Shown: positions 8,518 through 15,750, counted from the stretch's first letter. The stretch: DNA of 51,891 nucleotides from Streptomyces alboflavus (GCF_000716675.1 NZ_JNXT01000060.1:1-51891), one strand, 5' to 3'. The notes: a model not told the origin generated them from the letters alone. A program made the numbers and translations.

Positions 8518-8560
8518 GGGCCTGTCCGTCGCGACGCCGCGCCGACCCGTCGACAGGCCC
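8518..8560. terminator. Bidirectional terminator
   Basis: Nine-bp perfect arms GGGCCTGTC / GACAGGCCC around a GC-rich 25-nt interior, between the converging oxidoreductase and AAC(2') genes. Confidence 0.55.
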
Positions 8561-9120
8561 TAGAACACGTCCCCGTCCCGCCAGTCGATGAGCAGTTCGT
8601 GGGCCGGGTCGAGGTCGGAGCCCCACACCATCGGCGGGTCCTCGTCCGGCATGGACACCGGGCCCTCGGGGCCGAGCGTGCCGACGGTGCCCGACCAGGT
8701 CTCCCAGCCGTGCGCGCGGTACAGCTTCTCGCCCTCGTCGGAGGGCGAGAGGACGCCGAGGTCGTAGCCGCCGTCGACGATCCGCTCCAGGGCGCTCATC
8801 ACCTGGCCGCCGAGGCCCTGGCGCTGCCGGTCGGGGCGCACGGCGACGTTCTCGACGTAACCGACGCGCAGGGAACGGCCGTTGTGCAGGACGCGCCGCT
8901 GGACGACGCAGCCGTGCGCGAGCAGCGTGCCGTCCGAGTCGTGCACGAGCACATGCATGCCGCCGAGCCCGTGGGCCCAGTCCTCGTCGCCGAAGTCGCC
9001 GTCGAAGGCGAGGTCCATCAGGGCGCGTCCTGCCTGGAGTTCGGCGGCGGAGAGGTCGGCGGTGTGGGCTGTGCGCAGCACCGTGCCGCCGGCGGAAGGA
9101 GAGGTGGTCTGACTGATCAC
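8560..9120 (-). CDS. aac(2'): AAC(2')-type aminoglycoside 2'-N-acetyltransferase homologue
   Basis: 186 residues from the GTG at 9120; in-frame starts at 9144 (ATG) and 9156 (GTG) are alternatives and none has a strong ribosome site. Recalled alignment with mycobacterial AAC(2')-Ic is good along the whole length: RTAHTADL, DWAHGLGGMHVLVH, VVQRRVLHNG, LRVGYVENVAVRPD, the acetyl-CoA loop RQRQGLGG, and the diagnostic C-terminus DWRDGDVF (DWRAGDVW in AAC(2')-Ic, where the last aromatic and Asp contact the drug). The length agrees (AAC(2')-Ic is 181). It transfers acetyl from acetyl-CoA to the 2'-amino group of aminoglycosides; the natural substrate in intrinsic carriers is uncertain. It is divergent from the lipid cassette. 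Confidence 0.85.
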   Translation of the reverse strand: MISQTTSPSAGGTVLRTAHTADLSAAELQAGRALMDLAFDGDFGDEDWAHGLGGMHVLVHDSDGTLLAHGCVVQRRVLHNGRSLRVGYVENVAVRPDRQRQGLGGQVMSALERIVDGGYDLGVLSPSDEGEKLYRAHGWETWSGTVGTLGPEGPVSMPDEDPPMVWGSDLDPAHELLIDWRDGDVF

Positions 9121-9129
9121 GGACCCACG

Positions 9130-9152
9130 GTACTCAGACCCCATTTGAGTAC
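9130..9152. promoter_or_regulatory. Inverted repeat in the aac(2')/lipid cassette divergent promoter
   Basis: GTACTCA, 9-bp spacer, TGAGTAC: a perfect 7-bp-arm repeat immediately upstream of the GTG start of the acetyltransferase and 46 bp before the cassette. It is either an operator for both units or part of the acetyltransferase leader. Confidence 0.45.
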
Positions 9153-9197
9153 GCACCCCGATTTTCCGGTGCCCCCGGCGGCGGCAGAGTCACCTGC

Positions 9198-9881
9198 ATG
9201 AACGCTTCCTCTGGCTCCTCGGGATCCCCGGGTCCCGGCCTGTACGCGCTGAAGCCGTGGTACGCGCGGAAGCTCTCCGGCGTACGCGGCGCGCTGGCCC
9301 GCCGCGAGGTGTCCCCGGACACCCTGACCGCGGCGGGCGTGGTGTGCGCGGCGGGCGCGGGGGCGGCCCTCGCCTGGCTCCCGGCCCCGCTCGCGGCGCT
9401 GCCGGTGGCGCTCCTGCTCGCGGCCCGCCTGGCGTTCGCGAACCTCGACGGCGCCCTGGCCCGCGACACCGGCCGCACGACGCGCCGCGGCTCCCTCCTC
9501 AACGAACTGGGCGACAGAGCGGCCGACTTGGCCGTCATCGCCGGTTTCCTCACGCTCGCCCCCCTGTGGCTGGTGGCCACGGCGGCCCTGGCCGCGACCC
9601 TCCCGTCCTGGGTGTCCCTCGCGGGCGCGGCGGCGGGCGCACCGCGTCTCAACGGCGGCCCGGTCGGCAAGACGGAACGCTGCGCCCTGGCGGTCGTGGC
9701 GGCGGCGTCCGGGTGGTGGGTGCCGGTCCTCGCGGTGATCGCGGCGGGCTCGGCGGTGACGGCGGTGACGCGGGGCGTGCGGCTGTGGGGGGAATTGGGG
9801 CGGACGCAGGAGCCGGGGCGGCCCCGGACACCCGAGCAGGCCGACGTCCCCTCGACACAGCAGGAGTTGAGGGCGCGATGA
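9198..9881 (+). CDS. Divergent CDP-alcohol phosphatidyltransferase
   Basis: 227 residues, hydrophobic, with about five membrane segments. The CDP-alcohol transferase motif normally reads D1xxD2GxxAR-x8-GxxxD3xxxD4. Here D84-G85, A88-R89, G98 and D106 are in register, but D1 is A81 and D3 is N102 (NELGDRAAD), so two of the four metal-binding/catalytic aspartates are replaced. The family moves a phospho-alcohol from CDP-diacylglycerol or a CDP-alcohol at the membrane; which alcohol, or whether it is active at all, is open. First gene of a tightly coupled cassette, with an ATGA overlap with the CdsA gene. Confidence 0.8.
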   Translation: MNASSGSSGSPGPGLYALKPWYARKLSGVRGALARREVSPDTLTAAGVVCAAGAGAALAWLPAPLAALPVALLLAARLAFANLDGALARDTGRTTRRGSLLNELGDRAADLAVIAGFLTLAPLWLVATAALAATLPSWVSLAGAAAGAPRLNGGPVGKTERCALAVVAAASGWWVPVLAVIAAGSAVTAVTRGVRLWGELGRTQEPGRPRTPEQADVPSTQQELRAR

Positions 9882-10741
9882 GTCTCGCGATCCTGGTCGG
9901 GGAGACGGTCGGGCGGGCCGTGCCGGTCGTGGCGGGGGTGCTGGGCGCCGGGGGTGTGGCCGTGGCCGCGCTGCCCGCGCGGGTGCGGATGCGGGCCGAG
10001 TTGCGGCGGCGGTGGCGGACCTGGGCGCTGGCGGCGCCGCTGTTCCTCGGGGCGTTCTGGGCGGGCCCGGCGGGCGCGTTCGTGCTCGCGGCGGGGCTCG
10101 GGGCGGTCGCGGTCGGCGAGTACGCGCGGATGGCGGCCCTGCCGCGCGCCGAGCGCGCGGTGCTGTGGGCGGCGGCGGTGCTGCTCCCGGCGGCGGCCTG
10201 GGCCGCGCCGGACACCCTGGACGTACGCGTCGTCGGCGGACTCCTGCTCGTCGCCGCGCTGCCCGCGCTGTTCTCGGGCGACGCGGCCCACGGCTTCACC
10301 CGCGCCGCCCGTACCGTCTTCGGCCTGCTGTGGATCCCCGTGTCCCTGACCGGCCTCGTGCTGCTGGGCGACACGGCGGTGGCGGTGGGCGTGGCGGTGG
10401 CGTTCGGCGACGTGGGCGCGTGGTGCGGCGGCACGGCCCTGGGCCGCCGCGGCCCCCTGGCCCGCCCCCTCTCCGCCCTGTCCCCCAACAAGACCTGGGC
10501 GGGCGTCCTCGGCTCGGCCGCCGCGACCGCGGCAGCCCTGGCCGCGGTCGGCGCCTTCACGCCCCTGCTCTGGCTCGCCGTCCTCACCGGCTGCGTCCTC
10601 GGCGACCTCCTGGAGTCCATGGTGAAACGCGAGGCGGGCGTCAAGGACGCGGGCACCTGGCTCCCCGGCTTCGGCGGCCTCCTGGACCGGATCGACTCCC
10701 TGCTCCTGGCCCTCCTGGTGACGATGGCGGTGACACTGTGA
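9878..10741 (+). CDS. Phosphatidate cytidylyltransferase (CdsA family)
   Basis: 287 residues with about eight hydrophobic helices. The C-terminal CdsA signature is present: KREAGVKDAG then LPGFGGLLDRIDSLL. The usual histidine of PGHGG is Phe. The family makes CDP-diacylglycerol from phosphatidic acid and CTP in the membrane. The start ATG overlaps the upstream stop (ATGA), and its own stop overlaps the next GTG (GTGA), so the three genes are translationally coupled. It is probably a paralogue of the housekeeping CdsA, since it is embedded in a dedicated lipid cassette. Confidence 0.87.
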   Translation: MSLAILVGETVGRAVPVVAGVLGAGGVAVAALPARVRMRAELRRRWRTWALAAPLFLGAFWAGPAGAFVLAAGLGAVAVGEYARMAALPRAERAVLWAAAVLLPAAAWAAPDTLDVRVVGGLLLVAALPALFSGDAAHGFTRAARTVFGLLWIPVSLTGLVLLGDTAVAVGVAVAFGDVGAWCGGTALGRRGPLARPLSALSPNKTWAGVLGSAAATAAALAAVGAFTPLLWLAVLTGCVLGDLLESMVKREAGVKDAGTWLPGFGGLLDRIDSLLLALLVTMAVTL

Positions 10742-12120
10742 CGACGCTGACCCGCACCCGTCCGCACCGAGTGGGACGCCCGCACCGCCTCCACGGTCCG
10801 GCTCGCCGAACACGCGGCCGGGCGAAGTTTTCAGCCCGTCCGGCGTTTGAGGACGAGGCGCGAAGCGCCGATTCGACGGCGCCCCCGTCCCACCCGACGG
10901 GAAAACCCACCCCCGGGGTCCAGGGGCGCAGCCCCGGTTTCGGGAAGGGGCGGGATCGGGGAAAGCGCAGCGCAGCTTTCCTACGGAGAGCCCTCTGGTG
11001 GACCCTCCTCACCCTCACCGGAGGCGTCTCCCGCCACGGCCACCTCCCCAAGGGCGGCTGCGTGGTCGTGGCCAACCACAGCTCCCACGCGGACACGGCG
11101 GCCCTCCTCGCCGCCTTGGACGCCCGCCACGCCCCCACGATCGCCGCCGCGGCGGACTACTGGTTCGCCTCCCCCTGGCGCAGCCGCATCTGCTCCCGCC
11201 TCGCCGCGGGCTTCCCCGTACGCCGCACGGGCGGCGGCATGGACGACCTCCTGGCGAGGACGGCCGACCTGCGCGCGGGCCGCGCGGTGGTCCTGTTCCC
11301 GGAGGGCACCCGCGCCCGGGCGGGCGAGCTGGGCGCGTTCCACAAGGGCGCCCTGGTCCTGGCGAGGGCGGCGGGCGTCCCCGTGGTCCCGGTGGGCATC
11401 GCGGGCACGGACCGCCTCCTGCCGAAGCACGGCACCCTGCGCCCGTCCCTGGTCCGCGTCCGCATCGGCACCCCGCTCCCGCCGACGGCGACCCCGGAGG
11501 AGGCCCGCGCGGCGGTGTCGGAACTGCACCGCCGTACGACCGAGGAACCCCTCAGGGACTCCCGCGTCCGCAAGCGCGTCGCCCGCGTCCTCGCGACCCG
11601 CTGGGCCCTCCCGCTCGCGTTCGCCTGGGCGTTCGCGGAGGCCCTGAGCTGGCCGCTGATGCCGGAGCTGCTCCTGGCGATCGTGTGCGTTGCGGTGCCG
11701 CGCCGCGCCCTGAAGCTGTCCCTCGCGGCCCTGGCGGGCACGCTGGCGGGCGGCGTCCTCGCCCTCCAACTCGCCGCGTCGGGCGCGCAGTTGCCGCAGC
11801 CCCTGACCACGGACCGCATGCGCGCGGAGGTGCGCGCGGAGCTGGCCGCGCACGGAGCGACGGCCGTCCACGACCAGCCGTGGAACGGCATCCCCTTCAA
11901 GGTGTACGCGGCCGGAGCGGGCAAGGCCGACGTCCCGGCCCCGGACTGGCTGGCCCAGTCGGCCCTCGCGCGCGGCTCGCGCACCCTCACGGTGGGCCTC
12001 GTGTGCGGCGCGTTCGGCTTCCTCGCCCACCGCCTGCGCCGGTTCTACGGCCTGTATCTGGCCCTGCTCGGCACCGGATTCACGATCGGCCTGACGCTGA
12101 TCGTACGGAGTTGGAGCTGA
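10738..12120 (+). CDS. PlsC-type acyltransferase fused to a YqaA/DedA-like (VTT) membrane domain
   Basis: 460 residues from the GTG that overlaps the cdsA stop; no other ATG or GTG start precedes the catalytic domain. Residues ~31-73 are encoded by a Streptomyces intergenic repeat, read in frame. Residues ~85-270 are a lysophosphatidate acyltransferase with N113-H114-x4-D119 (NHSSHAD) and FPEGTR (187-192). From about residue 285 a multi-helix region resembles YqaA/VTT proteins: FAEALSWPLMPELLLAI, PRRALKLSLAALAGTLAGG, PWNGIPFKVYAAGAG and ARGSRTLTVG line up with the family's AE.S..P.P, PRRA, IPYKV and GRG positions. VTT proteins are lipid scramblases or flippases, so acylation and translocation of phosphatidic acid may be coupled (inference). 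Confidence 0.82.
   Translation: MTTLTRTRPHRVGRPHRLHGPARRTRGRAKFSARPAFEDEARSADSTAPPSHPTGKPTPGVQGRSPGFGKGRDRGKRSAAFLRRALWWTLLTLTGGVSRHGHLPKGGCVVVANHSSHADTAALLAALDARHAPTIAAAADYWFASPWRSRICSRLAAGFPVRRTGGGMDDLLARTADLRAGRAVVLFPEGTRARAGELGAFHKGALVLARAAGVPVVPVGIAGTDRLLPKHGTLRPSLVRVRIGTPLPPTATPEEARAAVSELHRRTTEEPLRDSRVRKRVARVLATRWALPLAFAWAFAEALSWPLMPELLLAIVCVAVPRRALKLSLAALAGTLAGGVLALQLAASGAQLPQPLTTDRMRAEVRAELAAHGATAVHDQPWNGIPFKVYAAGAGKADVPAPDWLAQSALARGSRTLTVGLVCGAFGFLAHRLRRFYGLYLALLGTGFTIGLTLIVRSWS
10828..10955 (+). repeat. Streptomyces intergenic repeat inside the acyltransferase reading frame
   Basis: The core AGCCCGTCCGGCGTTTGAGG-ACGAG... runs to about 10874, with the companion segment GGGGTCCAGGGGCGCAGCCC at 10916-10935. 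A second copy of the core lies at 22384-22430 with only an indel and two substitutions. Such elements are normally intergenic hairpins; here the element is in frame and contributes the peptide SARPAFEDEARSAD. Confidence 0.8.
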
Positions 12121-12133
12121 CCGCCGACTGCCC

Positions 12134-12165
12134 GGCGGGGCCGCCCCACGGGCACCGGCCCCGCC
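12134..12165 (+). terminator. Terminator of the lipid cassette
   Basis: Perfect 10-bp arms GGCGGGGCCG / CGGCCCCGCC with a 12-nt loop, 13 bp after the acyltransferase stop codon. Confidence 0.6.
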
Positions 12166-12222
12166 CCCGAAACCCGCCGCCGCCCCCTGTCCGCCCCCGC
12201 CCCCGCGCGGCACACTCGGCTC

Positions 12223-12954
12223 ATGCCTGATACCGAACAGAGCAAGCCGGAGACCGGACACACCGAAGAGCGCTGGACCCCCATCCACGGGCAGCCCTAC
12301 CGCTCCGTCCCCTACCGCCCGGCCCGCATGCCGGAGGCCGAATCCCTCAGCCAGGCCGCGGAGTTGAGGGACCGCATGCGGGAGCGCCGCACGGTGCGGC
12401 AGTTCTCGTCGGACCCGGTGCCGACGCAGGCCGTGCGGGACGCCATCGCCTGCGCGGCCACCGCGCCGTCGGGCGCGCACCAGCAGCCGTGGACCTTCGT
12501 CCTCGTACAGGATCCGGAGATACGCCGCCGGATCCGCGAGGCCGCCGAGCACGAGGAGCGCATCTCCTACGACGGGCGGCTCGGCGAGGAGTGGCTGGCC
12601 GCGCTGCGCCCGCTCGGCACGGACGAGGTGAAGCGGCACCTCACCGACGCGCCCGCGCTGATCGTCGTCTTCCAGCAGCGCTACTGGCTCGGCGAGGACG
12701 GCACGAAACACAAGCACTACTACGTGGACGAGTCCGTGGGCATCGCCGTCGGCATGCTGCTCTCGGCCCTGCACCTGTCGGGCCTGGCCGCGCTGGTGCA
12801 CACGCCGAGCCCGATGCGCTTCCTGTCGGAGGTGCTCGGCCGCCCGGCGAACGAGAAGGCGTTCGCGGTGCTCCCCGTCGGCTATCCGGCCCCGGACTGC
12901 CAGGTCCCCGACCTCGTACGGAAGTCCCTGGACCAGGTCCTCGTGGAGGTCTGA
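12223..12954 (+). CDS. Iodotyrosine deiodinase-like flavoprotein (nitroreductase superfamily)
   Basis: 243 residues. The FMN-binding N-terminal motif ERRTVRQFSSDPVP and TAPSGAHQQPW are followed by a lid region in which E112, Y116 and K137 occupy exactly the spacing (4 and 21 residues) of the Glu-Tyr-Lys triad (E157/Y161/K182) that clamps the zwitterion of halotyrosine in human iodotyrosine deiodinase. HYYVDESVGIAVGMLLSAL, LGRPANEKAF, VLPVGYPA and the C-terminus VPDLVRKSLDQVLVEV also match that family closely, from memory. The expected activity is reductive dehalogenation of halotyrosines using FMN. No membrane anchor is present, as in other bacterial homologues. Its substrate here is unknown. 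Confidence 0.85.
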   Translation: MPDTEQSKPETGHTEERWTPIHGQPYRSVPYRPARMPEAESLSQAAELRDRMRERRTVRQFSSDPVPTQAVRDAIACAATAPSGAHQQPWTFVLVQDPEIRRRIREAAEHEERISYDGRLGEEWLAALRPLGTDEVKRHLTDAPALIVVFQQRYWLGEDGTKHKHYYVDESVGIAVGMLLSALHLSGLAALVHTPSPMRFLSEVLGRPANEKAFAVLPVGYPAPDCQVPDLVRKSLDQVLVEV

Positions 12955-12986
12955 CCGCACCGGCCCGCCCCCGGCACCGCACCCCC

Positions 12987-13032
12987 GCCTCCGGCTAACC
13001 AGTAAAAGACACTTGACTGGTTAGCCGGAGGC
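12987..13032. promoter_or_regulatory. 17-bp-arm palindrome between the deiodinase and hydrolase genes
   Basis: Perfect complementary arms (GCCTCCGGCTAACCAGT at 12987-13003 and its reverse complement at 13016-13032) enclose AAAAGACACTTG. The right part contains TTGACT (13013-13018), a good -35 for the hydrolase gene with TCGAAT 18 bp downstream (13037-13042). Overlap with the -35 box argues for an operator. It could also terminate transcription of the deiodinase gene, but no U-tract follows. Confidence 0.6.
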
Positions 13033-13084
13033 ATGCTCGAATCACCTCATCGACAACCACTGAAAGAGCGATGAGGGGTTAGAT

Positions 13085-13954
13085 ATGCGCGCCCAGGTGC
13101 ACTACTGGTCCGTCGAGGTCCGCGGCCACGAGATCTTCTACCGCGAGGCGGGTCCCGCCGACGCCCCCGCCCTGCTGCTCCTGCACGGCTTCCCGACCAG
13201 CTCGCACATGTTCCGCGACCTCATCCCGCGCCTCGCCGGGCGGTACCGCGTCATCGCGCCGGACCACGTCGGCTTCGGCCGCTCGGCGACCCCCGCGGCC
13301 ACGGACTTCCCGTACACCTTCGCCGAACTCGCCCTTGTCACCGCCGAGTTCACGGAGAAGATCGGCCTGGACCGGTTCGCGCTCTATGTGCAGGACTACG
13401 GCGCCCCGATCGGCCTGCGCCTCGCGCTCGCCCACCCGGACCGGGTCACGGCGATCGTCACGCAGAACGGCAACGCCTACGAGGACGGGCTCGGCAAGGA
13501 GGCGTGGGCGCCCGTGTTCGCGTACATCGCGGCGCCGAGCGAGGAGACGGCCGGGCCCGTCCGCGAGATCCGCTCCCCCGAGGGCATCAAGTGGCAGTAC
13601 ACGCACGGCGTACCGGACCCGAGCGCGGTCAGCCCGGACGCCTGGGACCACGACGTGGCCATGATGGCGCGGGACGGCCAGGACGAGATCCAGCTCGCCC
13701 TCATGGGTGACTACGGCAGCAACATCGACCTCTACCCGGACTTCCACGCGTACTTCCGCGCGAGCCAGGTGCCGGTGCTCGCCGTGTGGGGAGGCCACGA
13801 CGAGATCTTCGTGCCCGCCGGGGCGCTCGCCTTCCAGCGCGACCTGCCCGAGGCGGAGATCCACCTGCTGCCGACGGGCCACTTCGCCCTGGAGACGCAC
13901 GCGGAGCAGATCGCGGGCCTGATGGACGACTTCCTGGCCCGGCGCGTGTGCTGA
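13085..13954 (+). CDS. Alpha/beta hydrolase with aspartate nucleophile (dehalogenase/epoxide hydrolase group)
   Basis: 289 residues. The oxyanion motif HGFPTSS begins at H34. The nucleophile elbow VQDYG puts Asp104 where lipases have Ser, and the catalytic acid D239 (GGHDEIF) and base H266 (TGHFALE) complete the triad. An Asp nucleophile is typical of haloalkane/haloacetate dehalogenases and epoxide hydrolases. The halide-binding Trp after the nucleophile is Tyr here, and HGFP is closer to epoxide hydrolases or fluoroacetate dehalogenase than to HGNP/HGEP haloalkane enzymes, so the exact reaction is open. It is monocistronic, its -35 overlapped by a long palindrome; no regulator gene is adjacent. 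The start ATG follows GAGGGG. Confidence 0.82.
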   Translation: MRAQVHYWSVEVRGHEIFYREAGPADAPALLLLHGFPTSSHMFRDLIPRLAGRYRVIAPDHVGFGRSATPAATDFPYTFAELALVTAEFTEKIGLDRFALYVQDYGAPIGLRLALAHPDRVTAIVTQNGNAYEDGLGKEAWAPVFAYIAAPSEETAGPVREIRSPEGIKWQYTHGVPDPSAVSPDAWDHDVAMMARDGQDEIQLALMGDYGSNIDLYPDFHAYFRASQVPVLAVWGGHDEIFVPAGALAFQRDLPEAEIHLLPTGHFALETHAEQIAGLMDDFLARRVC

Positions 13955-13983
13955 AGTCGGGTGGGCCGACACGGATACGTCAC

Positions 13984-14057
13984 CGCCCCCGGCCGGGGTG
14001 GGGCCCAGGCCGGGGGCGGGGGTCGGGGTGGCGTCGGGCCGCAGGCGGGCCCGACGC
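13984..14057. terminator. Double hairpin terminator between convergent genes
   Basis: Two stems in series: CGCCCCCGGCC / GGCCGGGGGCG (13984-14018) and GCGTCGGGCC / GGCCCGACGC (14031-14057). They separate the hydrolase gene from the convergent pruA, one probably serving each side. Confidence 0.7.
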
Positions 14058-14068
14058 CGGTCGGGGGA

Positions 14069-15700
14069 TCAGCCCATGTGCGGGTAGGAGTAGTCGGTCG
14101 GCGGGACCAGCGTCTCCTTGATGGCGCGGGTCAGGGTCCAGCGCTGCAGGTTCTGCGGGGCACCGGCCTTGTCGTTGGTGCCGGAGGCGCGGCCGCCGCC
14201 GAAGGGCTGCTGGCCGACGACGGCGCCGGTCGACTTGTCGTTGATGTAGAAGTTGCCCGCGGCGTAGCGGAGCTTCTCCATCGTGTACGCGGCGGCCGCG
14301 CGGTCGCCCGCGATGACCGAGCCGGTCAGGGCGTAGTCCGACGCCGACTCCATCTGGGTCAGCATCTCCTCGTACTTGTCGTCCTCGTAGACGTGGACGG
14401 CGAGGAACGGGCCGAAGTACTCGGTCGTGAAGACCTCGTTCGCCGGGTCGGTGCACTCGACGACGGTCGGGCGCACGAAGTAGCCGACGGAGTCGTCGTA
14501 CGTACCACCGGCGACGATCGTGCAGGTCTCGTCCGCCTTGGCGCGGTCGATCGCGGCCTTGTTCTTGGCGAACGAGCGCTCGTCGATGACGGCGCCGATG
14601 AAGTTCGACAGGTCGGTGACGTCACCCATCTTGATGGCGTCGACCTCGGCGGCGAACTCCTCCTTGAAGCCCGAGTTCCAGATGGAGGCCGGGACGTACG
14701 CGCGCGAGGACGCGGAGCACTTCTGGCCCTGGAACTCGAAGGAGCCGCGGGTCAGCGCGGTCTTCAGGACGGCGCGGTCGGCGCTCGGGTGGGCGACGAC
14801 GAAGTCCTTGCCGCCGGTCTCGCCGACCAGACGCGGGTAGGTGCGGTACTTCGCGATGTTCTCGCCGACCGTCTTCCACAGGTGCTGGAAGGTCGCCGTC
14901 GAGCCGGTGAAGTGGATGCCCGCGAGGTCGCGGTGGTGCAGGGCGACCTCGGAGACCGCGATGCCGTCGCCGGTGACGAGGTTGATGACGCCCTTGGGCA
15001 GACCCGCCTCCTCCAGGAGCTGCATGAGCAGGACGGCGGCGTGCGTCTGCGTCGGGGACGGCTTCCACACGACCACGTTGCCCATCAGGGCGGGGGCGGT
15101 GGGGAGGTTGCCCGCGATGGCCGTGAAGTTGAACGGCGTGATCGCGTAGACGAAGCCCTCGAGCGGGCGGTGGTCGAGGCGGTTCCAGACGCCCGTGGAG
15201 TTCGCCGGGGGCTGCTCGGCGAGCAGGTCACGGGCGTACTTCACATTGAAGCGCCAGAAGTCGACGAGCTCACAGGGCGTGTCGATCTCGGCCTGCTGGG
15301 CGGTCTTGGACTGGCCGAGCATGGTGGAGGCGGCCAGCGTCTCGCGCCACGTCGTGGACAGCAGCTCGGCGGCGCGCAGGATGATCGCGGCGCGGTCGTC
15401 GAAGGACATCGCGCGCCACGCCGGGGCGGCGGCCAGGGCCGCGTCGATGGCGTCCTGCGCGTCCTGCTGGGTGGCGCCGCGGCCGGTGCCGATGACGGCC
15501 TTGTGGTTGTGCGGCTGCACGACCTGGAAGGGCTCGCCGCCGCCGAGGCGCTTGACGCCGCCGATCGTCATCGGCAGCTCGATCGGGTTCTCGGACAGCT
15601 CCTTGAGCTTGGTCTCGAGCCGGGCGCGCTCCGGGGAGCCGGGGGCGTAGCCGTGGACCGGCTCGTTGACCGGGGCGGGGACCTGGGTCACAGCGTCCAT
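14069..15700 (-). CDS. pruA: 1-pyrroline-5-carboxylate dehydrogenase
   Basis: 543 residues, aldehyde dehydrogenase superfamily, monofunctional P5C dehydrogenase of the human ALDH4/actinobacterial type. It oxidises glutamate semialdehyde (from P5C) to glutamate with NAD, the second step of proline catabolism. Evidence: YAITPFNFTAIAGNLP, VVWKPSPTQTH, IHFTGSTATF, the general base region VGETGGKDF, and the catalytic cysteine in FEFQGQKCSASSR. The start MDAVTQVPAP follows AAAGGAG. It lies 50 bp downstream of putA and is probably cotranscribed with it. Confidence 0.96.
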   Translation of the reverse strand: MDAVTQVPAPVNEPVHGYAPGSPERARLETKLKELSENPIELPMTIGGVKRLGGGEPFQVVQPHNHKAVIGTGRGATQQDAQDAIDAALAAAPAWRAMSFDDRAAIILRAAELLSTTWRETLAASTMLGQSKTAQQAEIDTPCELVDFWRFNVKYARDLLAEQPPANSTGVWNRLDHRPLEGFVYAITPFNFTAIAGNLPTAPALMGNVVVWKPSPTQTHAAVLLMQLLEEAGLPKGVINLVTGDGIAVSEVALHHRDLAGIHFTGSTATFQHLWKTVGENIAKYRTYPRLVGETGGKDFVVAHPSADRAVLKTALTRGSFEFQGQKCSASSRAYVPASIWNSGFKEEFAAEVDAIKMGDVTDLSNFIGAVIDERSFAKNKAAIDRAKADETCTIVAGGTYDDSVGYFVRPTVVECTDPANEVFTTEYFGPFLAVHVYEDDKYEEMLTQMESASDYALTGSVIAGDRAAAAYTMEKLRYAAGNFYINDKSTGAVVGQQPFGGGRASGTNDKAGAPQNLQRWTLTRAIKETLVPPTDYSYPHMG

Positions 15701-15750
15701 GAGTTCCGTAACTCCTTTGTGCGGGGGAAATCTGGCGGCCGGGGGCGGGC

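Noticed and set aside
12223..12954. Generic NAD(P)H nitroreductase call
   Set aside because: The Glu-Tyr-Lys lid residues and the C-terminal segment fit iodotyrosine deiodinases much better than NfsA/NfsB-type nitroreductases.
13013..13018. Reading the 17-bp-arm palindrome purely as a terminator of the deiodinase-like gene
   Set aside because: Not excluded, but no U-tract follows and the arm contains the only good -35 box for the next gene, so I listed it as regulatory.
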